Assembly (NCBI RefSeq): GCF_017313225.1
Contig: NZ_JAFLNE010000002.1
Span: 310,001 to 374,000 of the forward strand
Reading direction: 5' to 3'
Source of the DNA: Allomuricauda sp. CAU 1633
GTDB taxonomy: Bacteria; Bacteroidota; Bacteroidia; Flavobacteriales; Flavobacteriaceae
Length of the DNA: 64,000 nt
A program made the position numbers and the translations under genes. Below the pieces are notes generated by a model, which saw only the letters and a program-made list of their open reading frames with translations, did no database searches and was not told the origin of the DNA. Positions 51,557-59,403 of the stretch are shown here, piece by piece (the first letter of the stretch is position 1; every line of letters begins with the position of its first letter).

Positions 51557-52009
51557 ATGAAGATAGATGCACTTAATTGGCAAATTTTAGACCACTTACA
51601 GAAAAATGCAAGGGAATCTTTTACTCATATAGGCCGAGAAGTGGGCCTTACGCCACCTGCAGTGGCCGAGCGTGTAAAGAAGATGGAAGACTTGGGAATT
51701 ATAGAGGGTTATGGAGCCAAAATTTCATATGTGAAGGCTGGTCACCAGTTTAAGGCAATCATTATGTTGAGGGCCTTTATGGGAAAACTCAAACCCTTTT
51801 TGGATAAGGTGAAATCGCTTCACGAAGTGGTGAATTGTTACCGAATCACGGGGAACGAGAACATTATTATGGAGGTGGTGCTCCGCGATCAATCCCACTT
51901 AGAAAAGTTTATTGATGAGCTTATCGTCTACGGTGAGTGCAGGACCCACATTGTGCTGTCCAACGTGGTGGCCCATGCCCCAATTAAAAGTGGCACGCAG
52001 GGAAAATAA
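51557..52009 (+). CDS. Lrp/AsnC family transcriptional regulator
   Basis: The 150-residue protein has the AsnC winged helix (about 1-60: LDHLQKNARESFTHIGREVGLTPPAVAERVKKMEDLGII) and the RAM ligand-binding domain (about 65-145, GKLKPFLDKVKSLHEVVNCYRITGNENIIMEV). Such proteins form dimers or octamers and often sense amino acids. A CGAAAT/ATTTCG dyad lies 72 bp upstream. The neighbouring icmF belongs to branched-chain acyl-CoA metabolism, so a link to amino acid catabolism is possible but not shown. Confidence 0.93.
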   Translation: MKIDALNWQILDHLQKNARESFTHIGREVGLTPPAVAERVKKMEDLGIIEGYGAKISYVKAGHQFKAIIMLRAFMGKLKPFLDKVKSLHEVVNCYRITGNENIIMEVVLRDQSHLEKFIDELIVYGECRTHIVLSNVVAHAPIKSGTQGK

Positions 52010-52075
52010 ATTCCACTAACTTTATATGACCAAAGCAGTAACTTGTTTTGGCTAGATTTTTGCTATGATAGAATT

Positions 52076-53491
52076 ATGAAAAAAAAACAGCTACTATTTT
52101 TTCTCTCCTTGGTTTGTTTGACTTCAGCTTCGGCTCAGCAAATGGTTCTAAAAAAAGGGGAGATCATGGATTCCATTCCTGTTCAAGATTCCATTCCAAG
52201 TTCATTTTCGTTGTATTTGCCCAGAGATTTTTCCACAGATAAAAAGTGGCCCTTGCTGCTGGTTTTTGATTTGGAGGGTAAGGAAAGACAAACCATGTCC
52301 ATATTTGTAGGCCCTGCGGAAAAGGAGGGCTATATTTTGGCGGCACCAAAAGTGAAAGATACGGTGTCGTTGACCAACAATATGATCGTTACCAATAACG
52401 TACTGGAAGAAATTGTAAATCTATTGCCCATTCAAAGGGAGCGAATATACACAGCGGGTGCTTCGGGTGGGGGACGCTTTGCGGGCTTGGTCCCAATTTT
52501 TATTAGGGGCGTTTCCGGGACCATTTCAATAGGAGCTTCCCTGACCAATACGGACTTGTTGAATGTGAGGCAGCCGTTTCATTTTATTGGGATGGTCAGT
52601 AAAGAGGATTACAACTATCCCACTATGTTGGAGGATGAAAAGCTATTGGACCGGTACAAATTTCCCAACCAAATAGTGTTGCATGAGGAAAAGAACACCT
52701 GGCCGCAAATAGAAGATCTGCAAAAAGGATTACAGCTGTTTACCTTGGCCGCAATGGGTAGAAAGTTGGTTCCTATGGATTCCATGTATGTCGATACGGC
52801 TTATAAAGAGGATATTGCGAAAGTGAATCTGTTGAAAAATTCGGGCCGTTTAATTTGGGCAGAGCAGTATCTTGGAGAAATGATGTCCATGTACGGTGCC
52901 CATAAGAATTTGGATTCCCTACGGGAAGTCCAAAAAGAATTACGAAGGGACAAACAGTTTAGGGCTATGAGACGTTCAGAAAATGCGGCTTTTTCCAAAG
53001 AGATATTGCTCAAGGAAAATTATCAGTACGATATGGAAGAGGATATGTTTGCCCATAACTTTAAAAACTTGGGTTGGTGGAATTATCAGATGGACGAGAT
53101 TGATAAGTTCATCAACGGTTCCAATATCCATGAACAAGAGATGGGGCATCGGCTAGTGGGCTTTTTGAATGCATTGGCGGAGGATAATATTGCGCTGGTA
53201 CAGTCAGGGCAGGTGATTGATGAGGACGCCTTGGCCTTTATGTATATGTTGAAAACCATCTTGGAGCCTGAAAATTTTGAGTTTTATTTAAAGACCATTT
53301 CGCTGAGTGCCAAGAATGAAGATTTTGGAACCGCGCTGTTTTATTTGGAAGAAGCTTTTCAAAAAGGATTCAAGGATAGGGATAAACTATACAGTTTGGA
53401 GGATACCGCACTGCTTCGGATTACCCCAGAGTTCAATAAAATGGTGGAAAAGTATCTAAAAGATGCCCGGTACGATATTATTGAGCAATAA
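52076..53491 (+). CDS. Exported alpha/beta-hydrolase-like protein with TPR-like C-terminus
   Basis: The 471-residue product has a signal peptide (about 1-20, ending TSASAQ). Residues about 20-230 look like an alpha/beta-hydrolase (PLLLVFDLEGKER, GYILAAPKV, TAGASGGGRFAGLVP, the last with a G-x-S-x-G-like ASGGG turn). The usual His in the third position is not obvious. The rest (about 240-471) is helical, with ENFEFYLKTISLSAKNEDFGTALFYLEEAFQKG, suggesting one or two TPR-like repeats. Enzymatic activity is doubtful. The stop overlaps the DJ-1-like gene by 14 bp. Confidence 0.75.
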   Translation: MKKKQLLFFLSLVCLTSASAQQMVLKKGEIMDSIPVQDSIPSSFSLYLPRDFSTDKKWPLLLVFDLEGKERQTMSIFVGPAEKEGYILAAPKVKDTVSLTNNMIVTNNVLEEIVNLLPIQRERIYTAGASGGGRFAGLVPIFIRGVSGTISIGASLTNTDLLNVRQPFHFIGMVSKEDYNYPTMLEDEKLLDRYKFPNQIVLHEEKNTWPQIEDLQKGLQLFTLAAMGRKLVPMDSMYVDTAYKEDIAKVNLLKNSGRLIWAEQYLGEMMSMYGAHKNLDSLREVQKELRRDKQFRAMRRSENAAFSKEILLKENYQYDMEEDMFAHNFKNLGWWNYQMDEIDKFINGSNIHEQEMGHRLVGFLNALAEDNIALVQSGQVIDEDALAFMYMLKTILEPENFEFYLKTISLSAKNEDFGTALFYLEEAFQKGFKDRDKLYSLEDTALLRITPEFNKMVEKYLKDARYDIIEQ

Positions 53492-54218
53492 ACTTGGGGA
53501 CTTCGTCCAGGTTCCAATCAATGACCAATCCACCGGCTATGGACTGGGCAATCTCCTTTCCATATAAATATTCGCAAAGATAAAGAGCGGCTTCAAAGCT
53601 TTTGGCTCCACCCGCTGAAGTGATGAATTTGCCATCATGGACAAATAACACACTGTCCTTTACGTTTAGGTGGGGGAACATCTCTTTATAGGTTACAATG
53701 TCACTCGGGAAGGTGGTGGAAGCCACTTCATTCAACAATCCGGCTTTGGCTAAAACAAAGGCGCCATCACAATGGGAAGTTACAAAAAGCGCGTCCTTGG
53801 CCACTTTTTCCACGAAATTCAACATGACCGTGTCCTTTAAATCACTATCCAAGTGGTGTTCAGCACTTGGCACCACCAAAATATCGATTTTGGGAATGGA
53901 GTCTTGGGTATAATCAAAATCAGGGAGGATTCGGATACCTTCAAATGAAGTAATGGGCTCTAGCGTATTGGCTACGGTGAAGGTGTTCATGGCTTTGATT
54001 CCTTTTCGATATTGGGTATGTTGAAAAATATCAAAAGGAGCGGTAAATTCAGTATTGTACACCCCGTCCATGATCAAAAAGGCAGTGTTGTAACGGTTGG
54101 GCTGTATTTGAGGAAGTGTTCGCTCCGCTGTTTTTGCATGTTTCTCGGAATTTTTCTTTTCTGAACAAGCCAATAGCAAAACAAGTAGACCAAATAAGAG
54201 TACGTTTTTCTTCATCAT
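53478..54218 (-). CDS. DJ-1/PfpI family lipoprotein
   Basis: The 246-residue product has a lipobox (LLLAC, Cys18) and then a DJ-1/PfpI fold: AFLIMDGVYNTEFTAPFDIF, DILVVPSAEHH, FVTSHCDGAFVLAKAGLL with the nucleophile-elbow Cys, and KFITSAGGAKSFEAAL. A lipid-anchored DJ-1 protein would act in the periplasm, which differs from the cytoplasmic norm. Glyoxalase, chaperone and amidase roles are all possible. It converges with the hydrolase-like gene and diverges from DUF1684. Confidence 0.9.
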   Translation of the reverse strand: MMKKNVLLFGLLVLLLACSEKKNSEKHAKTAERTLPQIQPNRYNTAFLIMDGVYNTEFTAPFDIFQHTQYRKGIKAMNTFTVANTLEPITSFEGIRILPDFDYTQDSIPKIDILVVPSAEHHLDSDLKDTVMLNFVEKVAKDALFVTSHCDGAFVLAKAGLLNEVASTTFPSDIVTYKEMFPHLNVKDSVLFVHDGKFITSAGGAKSFEAALYLCEYLYGKEIAQSIAGGLVIDWNLDEVPKFIAQ

Positions 54219-54274
54219 GGTACTAAGGTAGCATTAAGAATGATTTCTGCTACTTTTGCAATAAAATTACACGT

Positions 54275-54913
54275 ATGAAATATCCAATTTTGGTTTTTGC
54301 TTTGTTGATACTGTCCTGTGGAAGAGGTAAAAAGTATCATGATGAAATATCAGAAGAACAACCAAAATCTGTACTGGTAGCCGATATTTTGGAGTTTCAA
54401 AAGGAGATGAACGAAAGCATGAAAGATCCTGAAAGTTCTCCATTGCCCGATAGACATCGAAAGGATTTTGAATCATTGGATTTTTTTGAACCTGATACCT
54501 CGTATGTGGTCAAGGCCAAGTTTGTCCGAACTCCAGATGCCATCCCTTTTTTAAATCCCACTACAACCGATAGAAAAACAGAGGAAGTGGTTTATGGCGT
54601 TGCCCATTTTACTTTGAATGGAAAGGAACACCAGTTGGAAGTGTACCAAAGTTTGGGTTTGTTGGATCAAGAGGAATATAAGGACTATCTGTTTTTGCCT
54701 TTTTTAGACGACACCAATGGAAATGAAACCTATGGTGGTGGGCGTTATATAGATTTGTCTATTCCCGAGGGTGATACGTTGGTCATCGACTTTAATAAGG
54801 CCTATAACCCATACTGTGTGTATAATAAAAAGTACTCCTGCCCTCTAGTGCCAAGGCAAAATTATTTGAGAACTAATGTGAGAGCAGGAGTGAAAAACTT
54901 TTTAAAAGACTAA
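54275..54913 (+). CDS. DUF1684 domain lipoprotein
   Basis: The 212-residue product has a lipobox (LILSC, Cys15) and the DUF1684 features: EFQKEMNESMKDPESSPLPD near the N-terminus, FLPFLDDTNGNETYGGGRYIDLSIPEGD, and the C-terminal NKAYNPYCVYNKKYSCPLVPRQNYL with two Cys. Members of the family are exported in many bacteria, and their function is unknown. It is followed by a strong hairpin shared with the converging porin gene. Confidence 0.92.
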   Translation: MKYPILVFALLILSCGRGKKYHDEISEEQPKSVLVADILEFQKEMNESMKDPESSPLPDRHRKDFESLDFFEPDTSYVVKAKFVRTPDAIPFLNPTTTDRKTEEVVYGVAHFTLNGKEHQLEVYQSLGLLDQEEYKDYLFLPFLDDTNGNETYGGGRYIDLSIPEGDTLVIDFNKAYNPYCVYNKKYSCPLVPRQNYLRTNVRAGVKNFLKD

Positions 54914-54914
54914 A

Positions 54915-54944
54915 AAAGCCTTAATCCCGGGGGAGTAAGGCTTT
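54915..54944. terminator. Bidirectional terminator between DUF1684 and porin genes
   Basis: AAAGCCTTA (54915-54923) and TAAGGCTTT (54936-54944) form a 9-bp stem with A- and T-rich flanks for both converging genes. Confidence 0.8.
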
Positions 54945-54974
54945 CTATTAGCATTAAAATTTAATTTCTTGGGC

Positions 54975-56015
54975 CTAGAAAGAGTAGATTGCTGCAATCA
55001 AGAAAGAAGCCTGATTGCTAGTTACGGCTCCGTCGCTATCAAAATAGGGCTCAACATCATTACCCCAAGTGTCCAAACGAACTTCAGGTTTTATGATCAG
55101 ATTGTCCTTTGTAAAGCTGCCAGTAAGTGTCAATCCAAGAACAGGAGCATCTTCATCACTTGCATCATCAGTAAAGGTCATATACTCCCCACGTAGTCCA
55201 AGAGCAAAGCTGTCAGATGTGGTAATCTGTGGGTAAATGGCTGCGCCATAAAATCCGGTTCCAGTTTCTGAGTTATCGTTATAGGCAGCGTTGATTCCAA
55301 AGAAAAAGTCCTCAGTAATATCAAATCCACCGGTGTAATCGATTTCAAAACCAAGACCACCGCTTTTTCCGCTGTCGTAATACAGGTTCAAGAATTGGCC
55401 ATAAAAACCTAATTGACCACCTAAGGAATACTCCCCGGTACCACTAATGTCGTTAGTATCCCATGGATTCATTACGGCAAGCATAAGGCTTACATCATCA
55501 GATAGTGCAAAATCTGCTTTTACCCCCAAATGTGAAAAAGGTCCGTTGGAGAATAAGTAAGAAACACTATAGTTGAAGTTAGCCTGAGGCGCTATTACCT
55601 CATATCCTAAAAATGTATTGAAACGACCCATGGTAAGAGTAGTTCCTTCAGATACATTCCAGTATACATAGGCCTGATTGATGATACCGTTAAGAACATC
55701 GTTTTCAAAAGTGGCTTCGGTACCTCTAGGTCCAAAAACCAAGTCAACTACAACACCCGTATCTCCCATGTCGTAGGTACCTACCAAATTGGCCATACCC
55801 AATGCAAAACCAGTTTGATTTGCGAATGAAGTAAAGCTGCCAGTTGTAGCTTCACCAGCATCATGGAACGTTGTTCTAAAGTAGGCATCTACAGAGCCAC
55901 CGATGGATAGTTTTGGTGATTCTTCCTCTTCTTGTGCAAAAGCACTAACAGAAATCAATGCCAATGCGGCGAAAGCTAATTTTTTTACGAAATTTGTTTT
56001 TATAATCGTTTTCAT
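54975..56015 (-). CDS. Outer-membrane beta-barrel porin (BBP2/OmpL-like)
   Basis: The 346-residue product has a signal peptide (about 1-27, ending SAFAQ) and a barrel pattern of many strands ending in SFLIAAIYSF, with an aromatic last residue as outer-membrane proteins show. The segments KLSIGGSVDAYFRTTFHD, GRFNTFLGYEVIAPQANFNYS and NLYYDSGKS are typical of BBP2-type porins. It lies directly downstream of amtB on the same strand, a placement that suggests outer-membrane passage of ammonium or another nitrogen source. The amtB-porin interval contains two hairpins. Confidence 0.88.
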   Translation of the reverse strand: MKTIIKTNFVKKLAFAALALISVSAFAQEEEESPKLSIGGSVDAYFRTTFHDAGEATTGSFTSFANQTGFALGMANLVGTYDMGDTGVVVDLVFGPRGTEATFENDVLNGIINQAYVYWNVSEGTTLTMGRFNTFLGYEVIAPQANFNYSVSYLFSNGPFSHLGVKADFALSDDVSLMLAVMNPWDTNDISGTGEYSLGGQLGFYGQFLNLYYDSGKSGGLGFEIDYTGGFDITEDFFFGINAAYNDNSETGTGFYGAAIYPQITTSDSFALGLRGEYMTFTDDASDEDAPVLGLTLTGSFTKDNLIIKPEVRLDTWGNDVEPYFDSDGAVTSNQASFLIAAIYSF

Positions 56016-56033
56016 ATCATAATCATTTTAAGT

Positions 56034-56116
56034 TGTCCCTTTGGGACAGAGTTGTTTAAACTGTGAGTTGTGTTTGAAAAGGTTATACAACGGAGCGTTT
56101 GGCAGAACGCTCCGTT
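56034..56116 (-). promoter_or_regulatory. Two hairpins between amtB and porin genes
   Basis: AACGGAGCGTT at 56089-56099 pairs with AACGCTCCGTT at 56106-56116 (11-bp perfect stem, 6-nt loop). TGTCCC and GGGACA (56034-56048) form a second short hairpin 18 bp before the porin ATG. No clear T tail, so they may mark an attenuator or mRNA processing point. Confidence 0.5.
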
Positions 56117-56148
56117 ACCTTTTATACTTATTGAGTTGTGTTTGAATT

Positions 56149-57429
56149 TTATTTGTCCTGTGAAATGTGCTCAGGATAGGCTTCGATTCCGTGTTCATGG
56201 ATATCCAACCCTTCAACTTCTTCTTTTTCAGAAACACGTAGTCCGATGGTCTTTTTCAAGATGAACAGTACAACGAATGAAGCTGCAGCAGCCCAAAGGA
56301 TGTATGACAAGGAACCATAGGTCTGTACCCAAAGAAGTTTTGCACCTCCTCCGTAGAACAATCCGCCGTCCAAGGCAAAAAGTCCGATCAATACGGTTCC
56401 TAGGAAACCACATACACCGTGTACGGAAATAGCACCTACAGGATCATCGATTTTTAATTTCTTATCGATGAATTCAATGGACAATACCACTACAATACCG
56501 CATGCCAATCCTATGGCCAATGCGCCCCATGCGCTTACAGAACCACAGCCAGCGGTAATACCTACCAATCCGGCCAAAGCACCGTTCAAAGTCATGGAAA
56601 TATCAGCCTTACCATATCTTGCCCATGTAAAGAATAGAGCACCAATGGCGCCAATGGCAGCGGCAAGGTTAGTGTTGATGATCACGCTGGTTGCACCAAC
56701 AGTGTCACTTCCGCCCCAAGCCAATTGCGATCCTCCGTTAAATCCAAACCATCCCAACCAAAGGATAAATACACCCAAGGCGCCAAAGGCCATATTGTGA
56801 CCTGGAATGGCTTTCGCTTCTCCATCTACATATTTTCCAATTCTTGGACCCACCAAAATGGCAGCCACCAATGCAGCAGCACCACCAACGGCGTGTACTA
56901 CGGATGAACCTGCAAAATCAACGAAACCAGCTACGTTCAACCAAGCATCGTCATCAAAAGGCCAGTACCAGCTACCAGAAATTGGGTAAATCAATGTGGT
57001 CAATACTGCCGAAAAAATCAGATAGGTTGAAAATTTGGTTCTTCCAGCGATGGCTCCAGAAACAATGGTTGCTGCTGTAGCACAGAATACGGTCTGGAAG
57101 AATAGGTTGTACCAATCATCGGCACTAAAAAACCAATAACCTTGGTCTGCGGGGCTTGAACGGAAGAATCCACCGCCCACTAAATCGCTACCGTACATAA
57201 TGGCATATCCAAATGCCCAAAACATTACTGAACCTACGGCCAGATCCATAACGTTCTTCATAATAATGTTCCCGGTATTTTTGCTACGGGTAAACCCTAT
57301 TTCCAACAAGGTGAACCCAGCTTGCATGAAGAATACCAAAATGGCAGCTAAGGTAATCCAAAGCGCTCCCATATCGCCGGTGATTGCTTCCACGGCTTTA
57401 TCTATTGCTTCTTGTTCTTGTACAATCAT
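56149..57429 (-). CDS. amtB: Ammonium transporter AmtB
   Basis: AmtB moves ammonium across the inner membrane. The 426-residue protein has about eleven hydrophobic segments and Amt motifs: FFMQAGFTLLEIGFTRSKN, FCATAATIVSGAIAGRTKF, DFAGSSVVHAVGGAAALVAA, the stretch LGWFGFNGGSQL and DPVGAISVHGVCGFLGTVL, with twin-His residues in VVHAVGG and VHGVCG. It is the second gene of the glnK-amtB pair and is followed by the porin gene. P-II protein normally plugs the channel, so glnK is its direct partner. Confidence 0.97.
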   Translation of the reverse strand: MIVQEQEAIDKAVEAITGDMGALWITLAAILVFFMQAGFTLLEIGFTRSKNTGNIIMKNVMDLAVGSVMFWAFGYAIMYGSDLVGGGFFRSSPADQGYWFFSADDWYNLFFQTVFCATAATIVSGAIAGRTKFSTYLIFSAVLTTLIYPISGSWYWPFDDDAWLNVAGFVDFAGSSVVHAVGGAAALVAAILVGPRIGKYVDGEAKAIPGHNMAFGALGVFILWLGWFGFNGGSQLAWGGSDTVGATSVIINTNLAAAIGAIGALFFTWARYGKADISMTLNGALAGLVGITAGCGSVSAWGALAIGLACGIVVVLSIEFIDKKLKIDDPVGAISVHGVCGFLGTVLIGLFALDGGLFYGGGAKLLWVQTYGSLSYILWAAAASFVVLFILKKTIGLRVSEKEEVEGLDIHEHGIEAYPEHISQDK

Positions 57430-57461
57430 AATCTAAGTTTTTTGAGTTTTTGGTTATACTT

Positions 57462-57800
57462 TTAATTGATTCCAGCACTACCGCTTTCCTTGGTTCTGAT
57501 TCTGTACGCTTGGATCACATCTGAGACGAAAATTTTTCCATCTCCCACATTTCCTGTGCTTGCTGTGTCCAACAATACATTTACGGTCTTGTCTAGAAAG
57601 TCATCTGATACTACGATAACCAAATACCTCCGCTGTATATCGCTGGTACTATAGGAAATACCACGATACACATGTCCTTGTTTCTCATTTCCAACCCCAG
57701 TTACATCCCAGTAACTGAAGAAGTTAACCTCAATTTGATGAAGGGCTTTTTTCACCTCATCAAATTTGGATTTTCTAATAATTGCCTCGACTTTTTTCAT
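57462..57800 (-). CDS. glnK: P-II family nitrogen regulatory protein
   Basis: P-II proteins sense 2-oxoglutarate and ATP/ADP and block AmtB. The 112-residue protein fits the family: VEAIIRKSKFDEVKKALHQIEVNFFSYWDVTGVG, then the T-loop region GHVYRGISYSTSDIQRRYLVIVV, and the C-terminal TGNVGDGKIFVSDVIQAYRIRTKESG, with the nucleotide-binding Gly-rich turn. The T-loop differs from the classic GAEY sequence, so uridylylation on the usual Tyr is uncertain. It lies 32 bp upstream of amtB. A TATATTTG promoter element and an inverted repeat lie upstream. Confidence 0.93.
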   Translation of the reverse strand: MKKVEAIIRKSKFDEVKKALHQIEVNFFSYWDVTGVGNEKQGHVYRGISYSTSDIQRRYLVIVVSDDFLDKTVNVLLDTASTGNVGDGKIFVSDVIQAYRIRTKESGSAGIN

Positions 57801-57823
57801 AATTAAGTAGTTAATTGATCACT

Positions 57824-57831
57824 CAAATATA
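57824..57831 (-). promoter_or_regulatory. TAnnTTTG -7 element of glnK-amtB
   Basis: TATATTTG on the minus strand, 23 bp before the glnK ATG. The -33 region lacks a good TTG, which would suit a promoter that depends on an activator. Confidence 0.55.
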
Positions 57832-57898
57832 TGTTAATTCAATCAAGACCATGAAAAAATGGAGGGTATTGATGGGATTTTTATGGTTATAAAAAAAA

Positions 57899-57922
57899 TA
57901 CCCCACATATTTTAGGGGTATC
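57899..57922. promoter_or_regulatory. Inverted repeat ATACCCC-N10-GGGGTAT upstream of glnK
   Basis: A perfect 7-bp inverted repeat (57899-57905 and 57916-57922), with spacer ACATATTTTA. It lies 67 bp upstream of the -7 element and resembles the site at 29767-29791 between the glutamine synthetase genes. Confidence 0.6.
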
Positions 57923-58069
57923 GGATTTTAATCTATTGTTTGTTAAAAATTTTTTGATTTTTTCTTAACATTTAGATTATATGCATTATGATTTCATATC
58001 AAAATCATCGATTTCGATACTTTATGTTTAGTTTTTAACAAAAATTAACTATAAAAATGAAATTTATAA

Positions 58070-58444
58070 CTATTCCCCAAGTTTGGAGAGCCATAATCCC
58101 AAAACAACGGCTAAAATGCCAATGACAATACTTGAGATCATGTAAATGGAGAAATGGAACAGTTCACTGTTCTTCAGAAGAAAGTGTTTTTCAAAAGCAA
58201 AGGCAGAGAATGTTGTAAAGCCACCACAAAATCCTGTGGCTAAAAACAGCGTACTGTTATAGGAAAGAATATTACCTCTTGCCGACAGCCCTAAAACGAG
58301 CCCAATGAGAAGGCATCCAATGATGTTAACCAAGAAAGTTCCAAAGAAGAAATTTGGAGATAAAATATTTAGGGGTTTGGAAATCAAGTAACGTAGTACG
58401 CTACCAAATCCCCCACCCAGAAAAACAAGAAGAGCCTGTTTCAT
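58070..58444 (-). CDS. crcB: Fluoride efflux transporter CrcB
   Basis: CrcB/Fluc forms dual-topology fluoride channels in the inner membrane. The 124-residue protein has four hydrophobic segments and the family motifs GGGFGSVLRYLISK at the N-terminus, FGTFLVNIIGCLLIGL, and ATGFCGGFTTFSAFAFE with the Phe box and the polar Thr/Ser track. Only one crcB gene is present, so a homodimer is expected. No fluoride riboswitch is recognisable in the 16-bp gap upstream. A small membrane protein gene precedes it on the same strand. Confidence 0.95.
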   Translation of the reverse strand: MKQALLVFLGGGFGSVLRYLISKPLNILSPNFFFGTFLVNIIGCLLIGLVLGLSARGNILSYNSTLFLATGFCGGFTTFSAFAFEKHFLLKNSELFHFSIYMISSIVIGILAVVLGLWLSKLGE

Positions 58445-58460
58445 CCCCTAAAGGTACAAA

Positions 58461-58640
58461 CTATACGGCTTCTTTGTATTCGGTTTCGGAGGCCTCGCGG
58501 GGGAAGAGTTTGGTAATCGTAGTCTCCGAAATTTTCTGAATTGGTTTTCTAAACCTTTCGCCAGCTCCGTTGACGCTAAAAATCAACAGAAGTGCATTAA
58601 TAGCAAGCAAAATGAAAAGAACGCTAAAAATTGTGGTCAT
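58461..58640 (-). CDS. Small single-pass membrane protein
   Basis: The 59-residue product begins TIFSVLFILLAINALLLIFSV, one strong membrane segment, then a basic tail with RKPIQKISETTITKL and an acidic end. I start at ATG 58640; the frame also runs to 58667. It is 16 bp upstream of crcB on the same strand and may share its transcript. Function is unknown. Confidence 0.7.
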   Translation of the reverse strand: MTTIFSVLFILLAINALLLIFSVNGAGERFRKPIQKISETTITKLFPREASETEYKEAV

Positions 58641-58753
58641 TTGATGTGCTAAATTAATGTTAAACAAAAGTACGTTTTTTCCTATAGTTTGCGAACAAAA
58701 GTGATAGTATAGTTGTGAAACCCATCATTTTTGTTGCGTATGCAATCTGGCTG

Positions 58754-58942
58754 TTAATTTTTGAGGAAGTACTTAATCAAAAAGAGAATAATTATAAAAG
58801 TCACAAACGAAACGAGTATCCACAGAACACCTTTGTAGTTTTTTTTGTGCAGCTTTTTGTCCTTTTTATACGAAAAAGAGATGATTGCAATAAAGACGAT
58901 CAAAAAAAGTGCTGCAAAAATTAACTGCCCGGTGCTGAACAT
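58754..58942 (-). CDS. Small two-pass membrane protein
   Basis: The 62-residue product MFSTGQLIFAALFLIVFIA... has two membrane segments (about 5-24 and 40-60) separated by a Lys-rich loop (SYKKDKKLHKKNYKG). I believe this short form is conserved in Flavobacteriaceae, but I cannot verify. It is divergent from the MazG-like gene with a 40-bp gap. Function is unknown. Confidence 0.78.
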   Translation of the reverse strand: MFSTGQLIFAALFLIVFIAIISFSYKKDKKLHKKNYKGVLWILVSFVTFIIILFLIKYFLKN

Positions 58943-58982
58943 ATTTTATATTTTTACGCAAAGCTAAATCAAAATACCTGCA

Positions 58983-59369
58983 ATGGAAAGTAAAATAAAA
59001 GCGGTTGAACTGTTTCACAACTCCTTTGGTCTTGGCGTTTCGCAACAACCCAAAGCCAACTTAGGTGAAGAAAAGAACCAATTGCGGTTCAATTTAATGG
59101 ATGAGGAGAACAAAGAATATCTGGAAGCTGCCAATGAGGGCGACTTAATTGAGGTGGCCGATGCCCTGGGGGATATGTTGTACATTCTTTGTGGAACCAT
59201 ACTGGAACATGGCATGCAATATAAAATTGAAGAGGTCTTTGAAGAAATCCAACGCAGCAACATGAGTAAACTGGGAGCCGATGGAAAACCTATTTATCGT
59301 GAAGATGGAAAAGTACTGAAGGGCCCGAATTATTTTAAACCGGACATTCAAACCATAATGGACAGATAA
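58983..59369 (+). CDS. MazG-like nucleoside triphosphate pyrophosphohydrolase
   Basis: The 128-residue protein has the all-alpha NTP pyrophosphohydrolase pattern: EEKNQLRFNLMDEENKEYLEAANEGD, with the EExxE-like acidic box, then EVADALGDMLYILCGTILEHG, with the ExxD metal-binding motif in VADALGD. Such enzymes hydrolyse NTPs to NMP and pyrophosphate, often as house-cleaning enzymes. The C-terminal GKPIYREDGKVLKGPNYFKPD matches the phosphoribosyl-ATP pyrophosphohydrolase-like subgroup. A bidirectional terminator follows. Confidence 0.9.
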   Translation: MESKIKAVELFHNSFGLGVSQQPKANLGEEKNQLRFNLMDEENKEYLEAANEGDLIEVADALGDMLYILCGTILEHGMQYKIEEVFEEIQRSNMSKLGADGKPIYREDGKVLKGPNYFKPDIQTIMDR

Positions 59370-59400
59370 AAAAAGCACCTTATATATAAGGTGCTTTTTT
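59370..59400. terminator. Bidirectional terminator between MazG-like gene and ilvE
   Basis: AAGCACCTTATATATAAGGTGCTT-like palindrome: arms AAAAAAGCACCTTAT and ATAAGGTGCTTTTTT with A and T tails, 3 bp from the ilvE stop on the other strand. Confidence 0.92.
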
Positions 59401-59403
59401 GTT

